DNA of 64,000 nt from Paramagnetospirillum marisnigri (GTDB lineage: Bacteria; Pseudomonadota; Alphaproteobacteria; Rhodospirillales; Magnetospirillaceae), in assembly GCF_001650715.1 (NCBI RefSeq), contig NZ_LWQT01000077.1:206337-270336 (forward strand), given 5' to 3'. Position 1 is the first letter of the stretch. Each line of letters begins with the position of its first letter. A program made the position numbers and the translations under genes. The notes under the pieces were generated by a model. The model searched no databases and was not told where the DNA came from. It saw only the letters and a program-made list of their open reading frames with translations. This document shows, one piece after another, positions 55,510 through 64,000 of the stretch.

Positions 55510-56211
55510 CTATTTCACCGCTTCCATGTAGAGCGAATGGCATTCGTACATCTGGTTGTCGCGCAGCAGGTCGGGATTACGTCCCTGGCGGAAGGCCGCC
55601 TTCTCCACCTGGGCGAACCCCGCCGCCGCCAGCACCTTGGCCATGATCTCGGCATTCCAGATGCTTTGATGGCCGTGTTCCTGGGTGAGCTGGGCCAGGA
55701 TGTCAGTGCGGTCCTGCACGTCGGCGAAGGGAAAGTCCTGGGGCACCTCGCCCAGATAGGCCCGCACATAGATATCAGCATCGGGCACGATCAGGCGCAG
55801 CACCCCGCCCGGCTTCAGGATGCGATGCAGCTCCCGCAGCAGGACCAGGGCTTCCATGGGCTGCATGTGCTCGATCACATGTTCGGTGAAGATGCCGTCG
55901 AAATGGCCATCGCCACATTTCAACGGCCGACGCAGATCCACCATCCAGTTGGGATCGAACTTCTTGTCCTTGCGCCGCCACTTGGCGAACAGGCGGGTCT
56001 TGTAGAAGTCGGCATTGACGAAGCCCTCGGTCGGCTTCTCGCCGCTGCCGATATTCAGGTATCTCGGCCCGGGAATCGGCGGTTCGGGGGGAAAGTCCTT
56101 GAGGAAGGTCTCGCCGAACCAGGCGCGGTATTCGAATTTCAGATGGCTTTTCAGGGTATTGCGCCGCCCCTTCCAGATGGAATTGGGGGCATGGATGTCG
56201 GGATAACTCAT
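55510..56211 (-). CDS. class I SAM-dependent methyltransferase
   Basis: A 233-residue enzyme with the S-adenosylmethionine motif I YLNIGSGEKP (residues 51-60), an acidic motif II region, the DGIFTEHVIEHMQPMEALVLLREL block and ILKPGGVLRLIVPD typical of methyltransf_11 types. The target is unknown. Coupling to an SGNH hydrolase gene and the general pattern suggest a surface-glycan or lipid modification. The start ATG 56211 was kept because the next in-frame Met is far inside. Confidence 0.85.
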   Translation of the reverse strand: MSYPDIHAPNSIWKGRRNTLKSHLKFEYRAWFGETFLKDFPPEPPIPGPRYLNIGSGEKPTEGFVNADFYKTRLFAKWRRKDKKFDPNWMVDLRRPLKCGDGHFDGIFTEHVIEHMQPMEALVLLRELHRILKPGGVLRLIVPDADIYVRAYLGEVPQDFPFADVQDRTDILAQLTQEHGHQSIWNAEIMAKVLAAAGFAQVEKAAFRQGRNPDLLRDNQMYECHSLYMEAVK

Positions 56212-56302
56212 GCGCCTGGGTCCTGAACCGTTGCGCGCCGGATACTAACGGTCCGGGCAGGCGGACGCCACACCGACATTGAATATTTCAAAAGAAGGGG
56301 GA

Positions 56303-56380
56303 TGGGGCGAGTGATCGGAATCGAACCGACGACATCCAGTACCACAAACTGGCGCTCTAACCAACTGAGCTACACCCGCC
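56303..56380 (-). tRNA. tRNA-His (anticodon GTG)
   Basis: The minus-strand sequence folds as a full cloverleaf: acceptor GCGGGTG/CACTCGC, D-arm with AGCTCAGTTGGTTAGAGC, anticodon stem CCAGT/ACTGG enclosing TTGTGGT, and T-loop TTCGATT. The anticodon is GTG. The extra 5' G (-1) pairs with C73, the identity element of histidine tRNA, and CCA is encoded at the 3' end. It is flanked by the methyltransferase and aminotransferase genes. Confidence 0.96.
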
Positions 56381-56419
56381 ACCGGAGGGCGCACTTTTAG
56401 CGAATACCCGGTGGTCCCG

Positions 56420-57580
56420 TCAAGTGCCGAAGTATCGCCCCAGCCGATCCACCGCCTGATCGATGGCGGCATCGGTCTTGGCGAAGCAGAAGCGGGCGAA
56501 ATGGCTGACATCCTTGGCCTGGTAGAAGGCGCTGACCGGAATGGCCGCCACTCCGGCCTTCTCGGTGATCATGCGGCAGAAATCCTCGTCCGAGCCGTTA
56601 TAGCCCAGCGGGCGGAAATCGGCCGAGATGAAGTAGCTGCCCCCGGTGGCCAGTACCTCGAACCCCACCCGGGACAGACCCTCGGCGAGATGGTCGCGCC
56701 TGGCCTGCAACAGCGCCCGCAATCCGCCATAATAGTCGTCGCCCAACCCCAGTCCGAAGGCCACCGCCGTCTGGAGATTGGGCGGCGTGGTGAAGGTGAG
56801 GTACTGATGGGCCTTGGCCACCGGCTGCAGCAAGGCGGGCGCGGCGATCACCCAGCCCACCTTCCAGCCCGTCAGCGAGAATATCTTGCCCGCCGAGCCG
56901 ATCTTCAGGCAGCGCTCCCGCATGCCGGGCAGGGTCATCAGCGGGATATGGCGGCGCTGGTCATAGACCAGATGCTCGTAGACCTCGTCACAGACGGCAT
57001 AGGCGTCATGGCGCTCCAGCAGCCCGGCCAGGAAGGCCAGTTCCTCGGCATCCCACACCTTGCCCGCCGGATTCATCGGGCTGTTGATGATGATCAGCTT
57101 GGTCTTATGGGAAAAGGCGGCGGCCAGGGCCTCGCGCGGCAAGTCCCAATGGGGCGGCGCGACGCGCACCAGCTTTGGGATACCCCCGGCGCGGCGGATG
57201 ATGGGCAGGTAGGAATCATACAGCGGCTCGATCAACACCACCTCGTCGCCCGGCTCGATCAGGCCGAACAGGCACGATGCCAGCGCCTCGGTGGCGCCCG
57301 AGGTCACCATCACCTCGGCCATGGGGTCGAGCTCCAGGCCGTAGAACCGCTTGTCATGGGCGGCGATGGCCTGGCGCAGTTCGGGCGTCCCCATCATGGA
57401 GGGATACTGGTTGGGGCCGTTCACCAGCGCCTCGGCCGCCTTGGCGATGACCTCGGACGATTCCAGACCTTCGGGGAAGCCCTGGCCCAGATTGACGGCG
57501 CCATGGGCCTGGGCGAGGCGCGACATGGTTTCGAAGATGGTGGTGCCGAAGGAGGACAGGATGGAATTGGCGGGCTTCAT
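56420..57580 (-). CDS. PLP-dependent class I/II aminotransferase
   Basis: A 386-residue fold-type I aminotransferase. The Schiff-base lysine is in SAGKIFSLTGWKVGW (near residue 233). Other marks are NLGQGFPEGLES near the N-terminus, QYPSMMGTPELRQAIA, MVTSGATEAL, NSPMNPAGKVW and YFISADF. This pattern fits the methionine/kynurenine aminotransferase (YbdL-like) subgroup, which uses 2-oxo acids as acceptors. The start at 57580 omits 14 codons of an upstream GC-rich frame. It is 72 bp after topA, separated by a hairpin. Confidence 0.88.
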   Translation of the reverse strand: MKPANSILSSFGTTIFETMSRLAQAHGAVNLGQGFPEGLESSEVIAKAAEALVNGPNQYPSMMGTPELRQAIAAHDKRFYGLELDPMAEVMVTSGATEALASCLFGLIEPGDEVVLIEPLYDSYLPIIRRAGGIPKLVRVAPPHWDLPREALAAAFSHKTKLIIINSPMNPAGKVWDAEELAFLAGLLERHDAYAVCDEVYEHLVYDQRRHIPLMTLPGMRERCLKIGSAGKIFSLTGWKVGWVIAAPALLQPVAKAHQYLTFTTPPNLQTAVAFGLGLGDDYYGGLRALLQARRDHLAEGLSRVGFEVLATGGSYFISADFRPLGYNGSDEDFCRMITEKAGVAAIPVSAFYQAKDVSHFARFCFAKTDAAIDQAVDRLGRYFGT

Positions 57581-57602
57581 CTTTGTCTCGCTCGTAACGA
57601 CC

Positions 57603-57631
57603 CCTCCCCCCGTGCCCCGCATGGGGGGAGG
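57603..57631 (-). terminator. hairpin between topA and the aminotransferase gene
   Basis: A 9-bp GC stem (CCTCCCCCC / GGGGGGAGG) with an 11-nt loop lies 22 bp after the topA stop. No T-tract follows, so termination would be weak or factor-dependent. Confidence 0.4.
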
Positions 57632-57652
57632 TCGGGAGGGGGGCCATCGGAC

Positions 57653-60355
<2,703 letters not shown>

Positions 60356-60389
60356 CCGCTTCCGATCACATCTTTGACTCTCGGCAATC

Positions 60390-60530
60390 TCAGCCCATCA
60401 GCAGCGAGACCCGATTGCCGGGATGGCGATCCAGACGGCCTGCCAATTCCAGTTCCAGCAGCACCCAGGACACCATGGAGGGTGACAATTGGCATTGGCG
60501 GATGATTTCGTCAACCCCAATCGCACACCA
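60390..60530 (-). pseudogene. dprA: C-terminal remnant of dprA (winged-helix end of DNA-processing protein A)
   Basis: Reading the minus strand from about 60530 to a TGA at 60390 gives VDEIIRQCQLSPSMVSWVLL, then ELAGRLDRHPGNRVSLLMG: the winged-helix C-terminus of DprA, the RecA loader of natural transformation and recombination. Everything upstream of the VDE segment is missing: an in-frame TAA lies at 60537-60539 and the sequence turns AT-rich. The fragment is only ~47 codons and has no start. It sits 34 bp upstream of topA, where alphaproteobacteria carry dprA, so it is the stump left by an insertion, or the displaced 3' copy of a gene reconstituted at the island's far end. Confidence 0.8.
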
Positions 60531-60545
60531 TTGATTTTATTGTTT
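60510..60545. other. inferred left attachment junction of genomic island
   Basis: dprA coding similarity stops and composition shifts to AT-rich (TTGATTTTATTGTTTTTTTC) between ~60515 and ~60535. The recombinase gene begins 200 bp further. The exact core att sequence cannot be fixed without the other end, where a direct copy of part of the dprA 3' sequence is expected. Confidence 0.5.
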
Positions 60546-60615
60546 TTTTCTCAATTTCAATGTCCTAACGGGGGGCTTAACTGAGAATGCATACAGAACA
60601 CAACACCAACATAAC

Positions 60616-60629
60616 GTACACGAGTGTAC
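60616..60629. repeat. 14-bp palindrome upstream of the integrase
   Basis: GTACAC-GA-GTGTAC is a perfect inverted repeat in the AT-rich leader of the integrase gene, 113 bp before its start. It may be an operator for an island-encoded repressor or an integrase arm site. No second copy is visible nearby. Confidence 0.35.
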
Positions 60630-60741
60630 TTCGCTGCTTACCGGTTGCTTTCCCGAAAAGGCTGCCGACATTCGAATAAGAAAGGCGGAAATCCGCCATT
60701 TCTTTGGATGAGCAAAGCCTAACACGTCGAAGGAATCCACT

Positions 60742-61929
60742 GTGCCTAAAATTCGCCTAACCACCACCGCTCTTCGCAACCTCGTGCCGCAATGCACTGA
60801 CAGAATCTACTGGGATGAAACTCTGCCGGGGTTTGGCGTCAAGGTCACCCCCAATGGGCACAGGAGCTATGTCGTTCAGTACCGCAACTCGTATGGCGTA
60901 GATCGACGCATGACACTTTCAGATGTGCGAGTGCTGACCATTGAGCAAGCTCGAACCAGAGCGAAAGAAGTGTTGGCGAAAGTAACTCTGGGCGGCGACC
61001 CCGCTAAAGATAAGCAGGATGACAGAAAGTGTATCACTATAAATGATATACTTGATTTGTACATGGCAAATCATATTGAGAAAAAAGGAGCAAACACGCA
61101 GCGTTCCTACAGAGCAATGTATAAAAATTATGTGCGTCCATTCATGGGAACTAAGCCATGGAAGGATGTCACCCAAGATGACTGCCAGAAGCTACTCGAT
61201 CATGTGACGGAGACATCGGGAGAAGGGAATGGCAACAATGCCGTTGGCTACCTTCGATCCGCCTGGAACTGGTGTATCCCAAAAATTCTGCCGATGAACA
61301 GCAACCCAACATTTAAAGTTGAGATGAACGAGAAGAAATCAAGAGATGTTGTGATCGATGAAAATGAATATAGAGAGCTATACAAAGCCCTCATTGCCCA
61401 TCGAGCAGCAAACCCTCAAAACAACCCATCAATGTATCTGGCAATCGAAATGATTATTTTCACAGCCGCCCGAAAAATGGAGGTGTTGTCAATGCAGTGG
61501 GATGCCATAAAAGATGGATATATTCATGTGACTGACAAAGGAAATTCACGGCGTCGCAAGCCGAAGATCAAGCAAATCGTGATCACGGAACCCGTTCAGG
61601 AACTGCTTGGCCGAATCCCGAAAAACTCAAAGTGGCTTTTTGCTCGTTCCACGGCCCCGGAATTACACATCACCTCAGTTGACGAAGTATGGTGTGATGT
61701 CCGAAAGGAAGCTGGCTTGCCCCATGTGAACATCCACGATCTTCGCCGATCATGGATTACGTTCGCCATTGATGACTTGAAGATTAGCCTTGAGACGGTC
61801 TCGAAGGCAGTTGGGCACTCAAGCCCGGAGGTCACCAGAATCCACTACAACAAGATTGCCCGGAAAACCAAGCTCAAGGCGAATCACGACATTGCAGAAG
61901 GATTGGCATCTGCAATGATGGGCGATTAG
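60742..61929 (+). CDS. tyrosine recombinase (P4-type integrase with DUF4102 arm-binding domain)
   Basis: A 395-residue site-specific recombinase. The N-terminal ~90 residues match the DUF4102 arm-binding domain (LTTTALRNLVPQ, YWDETLPGFGVKVTPNG). Residues ~105-200 form the core-binding SAM-like domain. The catalytic domain carries R244 (AARKMEVLSMQW), H332-x-x-R335 (IHDLRRSW), H359 (VGHSSPEVT) and Y369 (HYNKIA). It starts with GTG 60742 with AAGGA 8 bp upstream. The codon and base composition differ plainly from the host genes, a mark of transfer. It would insert and excise the island at dprA. Confidence 0.93.
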   Translation: MPKIRLTTTALRNLVPQCTDRIYWDETLPGFGVKVTPNGHRSYVVQYRNSYGVDRRMTLSDVRVLTIEQARTRAKEVLAKVTLGGDPAKDKQDDRKCITINDILDLYMANHIEKKGANTQRSYRAMYKNYVRPFMGTKPWKDVTQDDCQKLLDHVTETSGEGNGNNAVGYLRSAWNWCIPKILPMNSNPTFKVEMNEKKSRDVVIDENEYRELYKALIAHRAANPQNNPSMYLAIEMIIFTAARKMEVLSMQWDAIKDGYIHVTDKGNSRRRKPKIKQIVITEPVQELLGRIPKNSKWLFARSTAPELHITSVDEVWCDVRKEAGLPHVNIHDLRRSWITFAIDDLKISLETVSKAVGHSSPEVTRIHYNKIARKTKLKANHDIAEGLASAMMGD

Positions 61930-61994
61930 ATGCATCAGCCCGCAGCAATCTATGGCCGTGGATACCATAAATCTGATATGGTTCTGAGGATCGG

Positions 61995-62279
61995 ATGAAG
62001 GCGACCCTTATTCTCCACACCAAGGCGGTCTACGACGATGGGTCCATCGTTGAGATGAGAGTCTGGGCAGTGCCGATGCAGGTTCAAGGCAGCGGCCATG
62101 GTTTCAAGTACTCGCTGTTCTACGGTCGAGACGGAAGGCGGATCGTCGGCTACGACAACGAGGCTGGAAAGGGCGATCACCGGCATCTTGATGGCGATGA
62201 GACTGCGTACTCATTCTCCACCATTGAGCAGTTGATTGAGGATTTTAAGGCCGATGTCAGACGGCGGAGGGCAAATTGA
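61995..62279 (+). CDS. TumE-family (DUF6516) toxin-like protein
   Basis: A 94-residue protein following the TumE/DUF6516 pattern: KATLILHTKAVYDDGSIVEM, HGFKYSLFYGRDGRRIVGYD, NEAGKGDHRHLDG, and TIEQLIEDFKADVRR. These proteins occur as the toxin part of toxin-antitoxin pairs, though the target is not well settled. Its stop overlaps the start of the next gene, which encodes an HTH protein, the likely antitoxin. It lies 65 bp after the integrase. The G+C is between the integrase and host genes. Confidence 0.78.
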   Translation: MKATLILHTKAVYDDGSIVEMRVWAVPMQVQGSGHGFKYSLFYGRDGRRIVGYDNEAGKGDHRHLDGDETAYSFSTIEQLIEDFKADVRRRRAN

Positions 62280-62632
62280 ACCGGATCAATGTTTCCATCG
62301 GCAACGGGCATAGCGATCCTCTTGATGACATGGGCAAGAGAGTGATCGCGGCATGGCATAACGCCGAACATGGAAAAATCGGTGAACCCGAACTCAACGT
62401 GACATTCGAGTCTATGGAGGCTTTTCTCCGTCACGTTACGCCGAAGCGATTGGAAATGGTTCGCTTCCTTCGGGAGCACCCCACGACATCAGTTGCAGAA
62501 CTCGCCCGGCAACTCGGTCGAGATTATAAAAACGTCTATGAAGATGTGGACGCCCTGGCCGCTGCGGGGTTGATCGAAAAGGAAGGTCGGTCGATCAGGG
62601 CGATTGCAGACGAGATAGTCCTGAAGCTTTAG
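62276..62632 (+). CDS. HTH (HVO_A0114-like) DNA-binding protein, probable antitoxin partner of TumE
   Basis: A 118-residue protein. Residues ~65-110 form a winged helix (TTSVAELARQLGRDYKNVYE, VDALAAAGLIEKEG) of the MarR-like type, and the N-terminal half is charged with no known fold. It starts with TTG 62276 overlapping the TumE stop (TTGA), with GGAGGG just upstream, so the two are translationally coupled. In such pairs the HTH member neutralises the toxin and represses the operon. Confidence 0.77.
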   Translation: MNRINVSIGNGHSDPLDDMGKRVIAAWHNAEHGKIGEPELNVTFESMEAFLRHVTPKRLEMVRFLREHPTTSVAELARQLGRDYKNVYEDVDALAAAGLIEKEGRSIRAIADEIVLKL

Positions 62633-62672
62633 GGAATTTCCAGAGCAGCATGATGTTCCGCCAAGCCCCCCA

Positions 62673-63179
62673 TTATTTGGCACCGCCCAGAGCCTTTGCC
62701 ATCGCCAGAACCTGATCCCTGACCTTGTGGTCATTGATGCTGAAATAGGCCCGTACCAATTCGAGAGTTTCCCGCTTCGTCATCGGATCATCGTCGGGGA
62801 CATCAACTGACTTGGTGACATTGCCCCGGATCACTTCGACCGGCGATGCTGCCTGGGCAGTCACAGAGATTTCTTCGAAAAAATAGCCGACGCGAACATC
62901 CAGAACGCGGGACAGGTCGAACAGCCTCGAAGCCCCCACCCGATTGGCTCCACGCTCGTATTTTTGGACCTGCTGGAAGGTCAGCCCCAGACATTCACCA
63001 AGCCTCTCCTGGCTCATGCCCAGCAGGGTCCGGCGAAGCCGAATTCGGGCACCGACATGGACATCAATGGGATTGGCACTGCCATCGTCCAAGCGACCTC
63101 TGGTAGACCGGCCAGCCTTCTTGGCGACCTTGGCAGGCTTGGGGGCGGTTGCGGGCTTGGAACTCTTACGTGGCGGCAT
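62673..63179 (-). CDS. XRE-family HTH transcriptional regulator
   Basis: A 168-residue protein with a basic, disordered N-terminus ([19 protein letters not shown]) and a cro/C1-type helix-turn-helix at about residues 44-95 ([36 protein letters not shown]). A C-terminal helical region may mediate dimerisation. The start at 63179 has GGAAGGG 7 bp upstream; an ATG at 63200 overlapping the MucR stop is the alternative. It is last in the HU-MucR-XRE operon and convergent with the TumE/HTH pair. Confidence 0.85.
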   Translation of the reverse strand: MPPRKSSKPATAPKPAKVAKKAGRSTRGRLDDGSANPIDVHVGARIRLRRTLLGMSQERLGECLGLTFQQVQKYERGANRVGASRLFDLSRVLDVRVGYFFEEISVTAQAASPVEVIRGNVTKSVDVPDDDPMTKRETLELVRAYFSINDHKVRDQVLAMAKALGGAK

Positions 63180-63199
63180 GGCGATCCCTTCCCTGTTCA

Positions 63200-63613
63200 T
63201 CAGGTGGCTGATTTGGGCCGACGATTCTTCCGCGTGAAGCCAAGCCCCGCTGCCTTGGCGAGTTCGGATCGGCGTGCAGCATATTCCGGGGCGACGAGAG
63301 GGTAATCCTTGGGCAAAGACCACTTGGCCCGGTACTCGTCAGCGGTCAGCCCATGCCCAGTCGTGAGGTGTCGCTTGAGCATCTTCTGCCGATCACCGCA
63401 TTCCAAACAGACAATGTAATCTGGGGTCACCGACCGCTTCACAGAAACGGCAGGTTGCTGCCGTTCAGCCGGTGCTGAAGCAGGGTTGTCCGTAGCGGCT
63501 AAAGTCGAATAAACGGACTTGATCAGGCTTGGGATTTCAGTGGCTGCCAAGGCGGTGCCACCCAAGTAGGCGACCACGATCTTGGTCGTCAGAGCCTTGA
63601 TGTCATCGGCCAT
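63200..63613 (-). CDS. MucR/Ros-family zinc-finger regulator
   Basis: A 137-residue MucR-type protein. The zinc-finger signature is [19 protein letters not shown] (two Cys, two His), then the core [20 protein letters not shown] and [18 protein letters not shown]. MucR/Ros proteins are AT-rich-DNA-binding, H-NS-like regulators of surface polysaccharide, symbiosis and cell-cycle genes in alphaproteobacteria. The N-terminal ~25 residues ([21 protein letters not shown]) are oligomerisation-like. Its start overlaps the HU stop by 11 bp. A MucR copy on a mobile island is notable. Confidence 0.9.
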   Translation of the reverse strand: MADDIKALTTKIVVAYLGGTALAATEIPSLIKSVYSTLAATDNPASAPAERQQPAVSVKRSVTPDYIVCLECGDRQKMLKRHLTTGHGLTADEYRAKWSLPKDYPLVAPEYAARRSELAKAAGLGFTRKNRRPKSAT

Positions 63614-63881
63614 TGATGGTGTCCTTAAGGCTCTTTCCGGCGGTGAATTTGGCAGACTTGCTGGCCGCGATGGTGAGGGTCTTGCCAGTCTGCGGATTCC
63701 TGCCTTCACGTGCAGGACGGGCAGAAACTGAGAAAGTTCCAAAGCCAACCAGACGCACATCATCGCCGGACTTCATGGCGGTAGTGATGGCTGCAAAAAC
63801 AGCGTCAATGGCATTGCCCGCGTCGGCCTTGGTCATGTTGGCACCATCGGCGACGGCGGCGATCAATTCGGTCTTGTTCAT
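63603..63881 (-). CDS. HU-family DNA-binding protein
   Basis: A 92-residue histone-like HU/IHF-type protein. The N-terminus is [21 protein letters not shown], followed by [28 protein letters not shown], which includes the DNA-bending arm with RNPQTG, and the end [13 protein letters not shown]. It bends DNA as a homodimer, or as part of recombination complexes. GGGGGG lies 3 bp before the ATG. It is first in the HU-MucR-XRE operon. The remaining 119 bp to the window edge hold its promoter region with no further gene seen. Confidence 0.92.
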   Translation of the reverse strand: MNKTELIAAVADGANMTKADAGNAIDAVFAAITTAMKSGDDVRLVGFGTFSVSARPAREGRNPQTGKTLTIAASKSAKFTAGKSLKDTINGR

Positions 63882-64000
63882 GTGCCCCCCTACAAAAAGC
63901 ATGGCCATAACGAATGGCACGATGAATAGGCATCGTCAACCAAACGGGTTTACTCAGGTGTCAGCAAGGTAAACAGGAAAGTCGAGCCGCCTGAAGGTGA

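Overview
The window is a high-G+C chromosomal segment of an alphaproteobacterium, most likely a Magnetospirillum-type member of the Rhodospirillales. This is an inference from gene content: an alphaproteobacterial flagellin/FlaF pair, a polyhydroxyalkanoate phasin, a MucR regulator, many chemoreceptors and sigma-54-type promoters. No 16S gene or magnetosome gene is present to settle the genus. About 94% of the window reads as ordinary, densely packed chromosome. The last 3.5 kb is a foreign segment with visibly lower G+C.

Layout. (1) 1-7542, minus strand: a cell-surface polysaccharide (probably LPS core) cluster of five glycosyltransferases and a polysaccharide deacetylase. It is headed by an unusual DUF2478-DUF4213/DUF364 fusion protein and interrupted by a ParD/ParE-type toxin-antitoxin pair. 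(2) 7637-10482, plus strand: moaA (molybdenum cofactor), nadK and an AbrB-family membrane protein. (3) 10540-13955, minus strand: phasin, proC, a YbjN-domain protein, a UbiK-like protein and cobT. Divergent cobS and cobC (14009-15414) complete the late cobalamin steps. (4) 15578-18697: a NIT-domain chemoreceptor behind a near-consensus sigma-54 promoter, then a STAS/HATPase partner-switching pair. (5) 18781-26374: a DUF4139 secreted protein, an alpha/beta hydrolase, acetyl-CoA synthetase, Rieske, EVE, YciI, bacteriohemerythrin, IalB-like and PPK2 genes.

(6) 26415-33814, minus strand: a flagellin gene with FlaF, a SPINDLY/GT41-like TPR glycosyltransferase, a Maf-type motility glycosyltransferase and an asparagine-synthetase-like amidotransferase, reading as a flagellin glycosylation locus. 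(7) 34071-39359: small housekeeping and unknown genes (thioesterase, lipoprotein, YjfB-like, pterin dehydratase, zincin, orphan solute-binding protein, several tiny proteins, thioredoxin). (8) 39462-44791: a chemoreceptor with a separately encoded Aer-like PAS protein, glycerate kinase, rpmG and a diguanylate cyclase. (9) 44845-53868: an S41 protease, the sigma-54-driven fliK-flgD-flgE hook operon with an unusually large FlgE, a CinA-N protein and a GNAT-Nudix fusion. (10) 54008-60355: an unknown protein, an SGNH hydrolase, a methyltransferase, tRNA-His, an aminotransferase and topA.

(11) 60390-64000: immediately upstream of topA, where alphaproteobacteria normally carry dprA, only the last ~47 codons of dprA remain. 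The reading frame is then broken by AT-rich DNA and a tyrosine recombinase gene. Downstream lie a TumE-type toxin with an HTH partner, then an overlapping HU / MucR / XRE regulator operon. This is the left end of an integrated genomic island whose other end is outside the window, and it is the most interesting part of the sequence.
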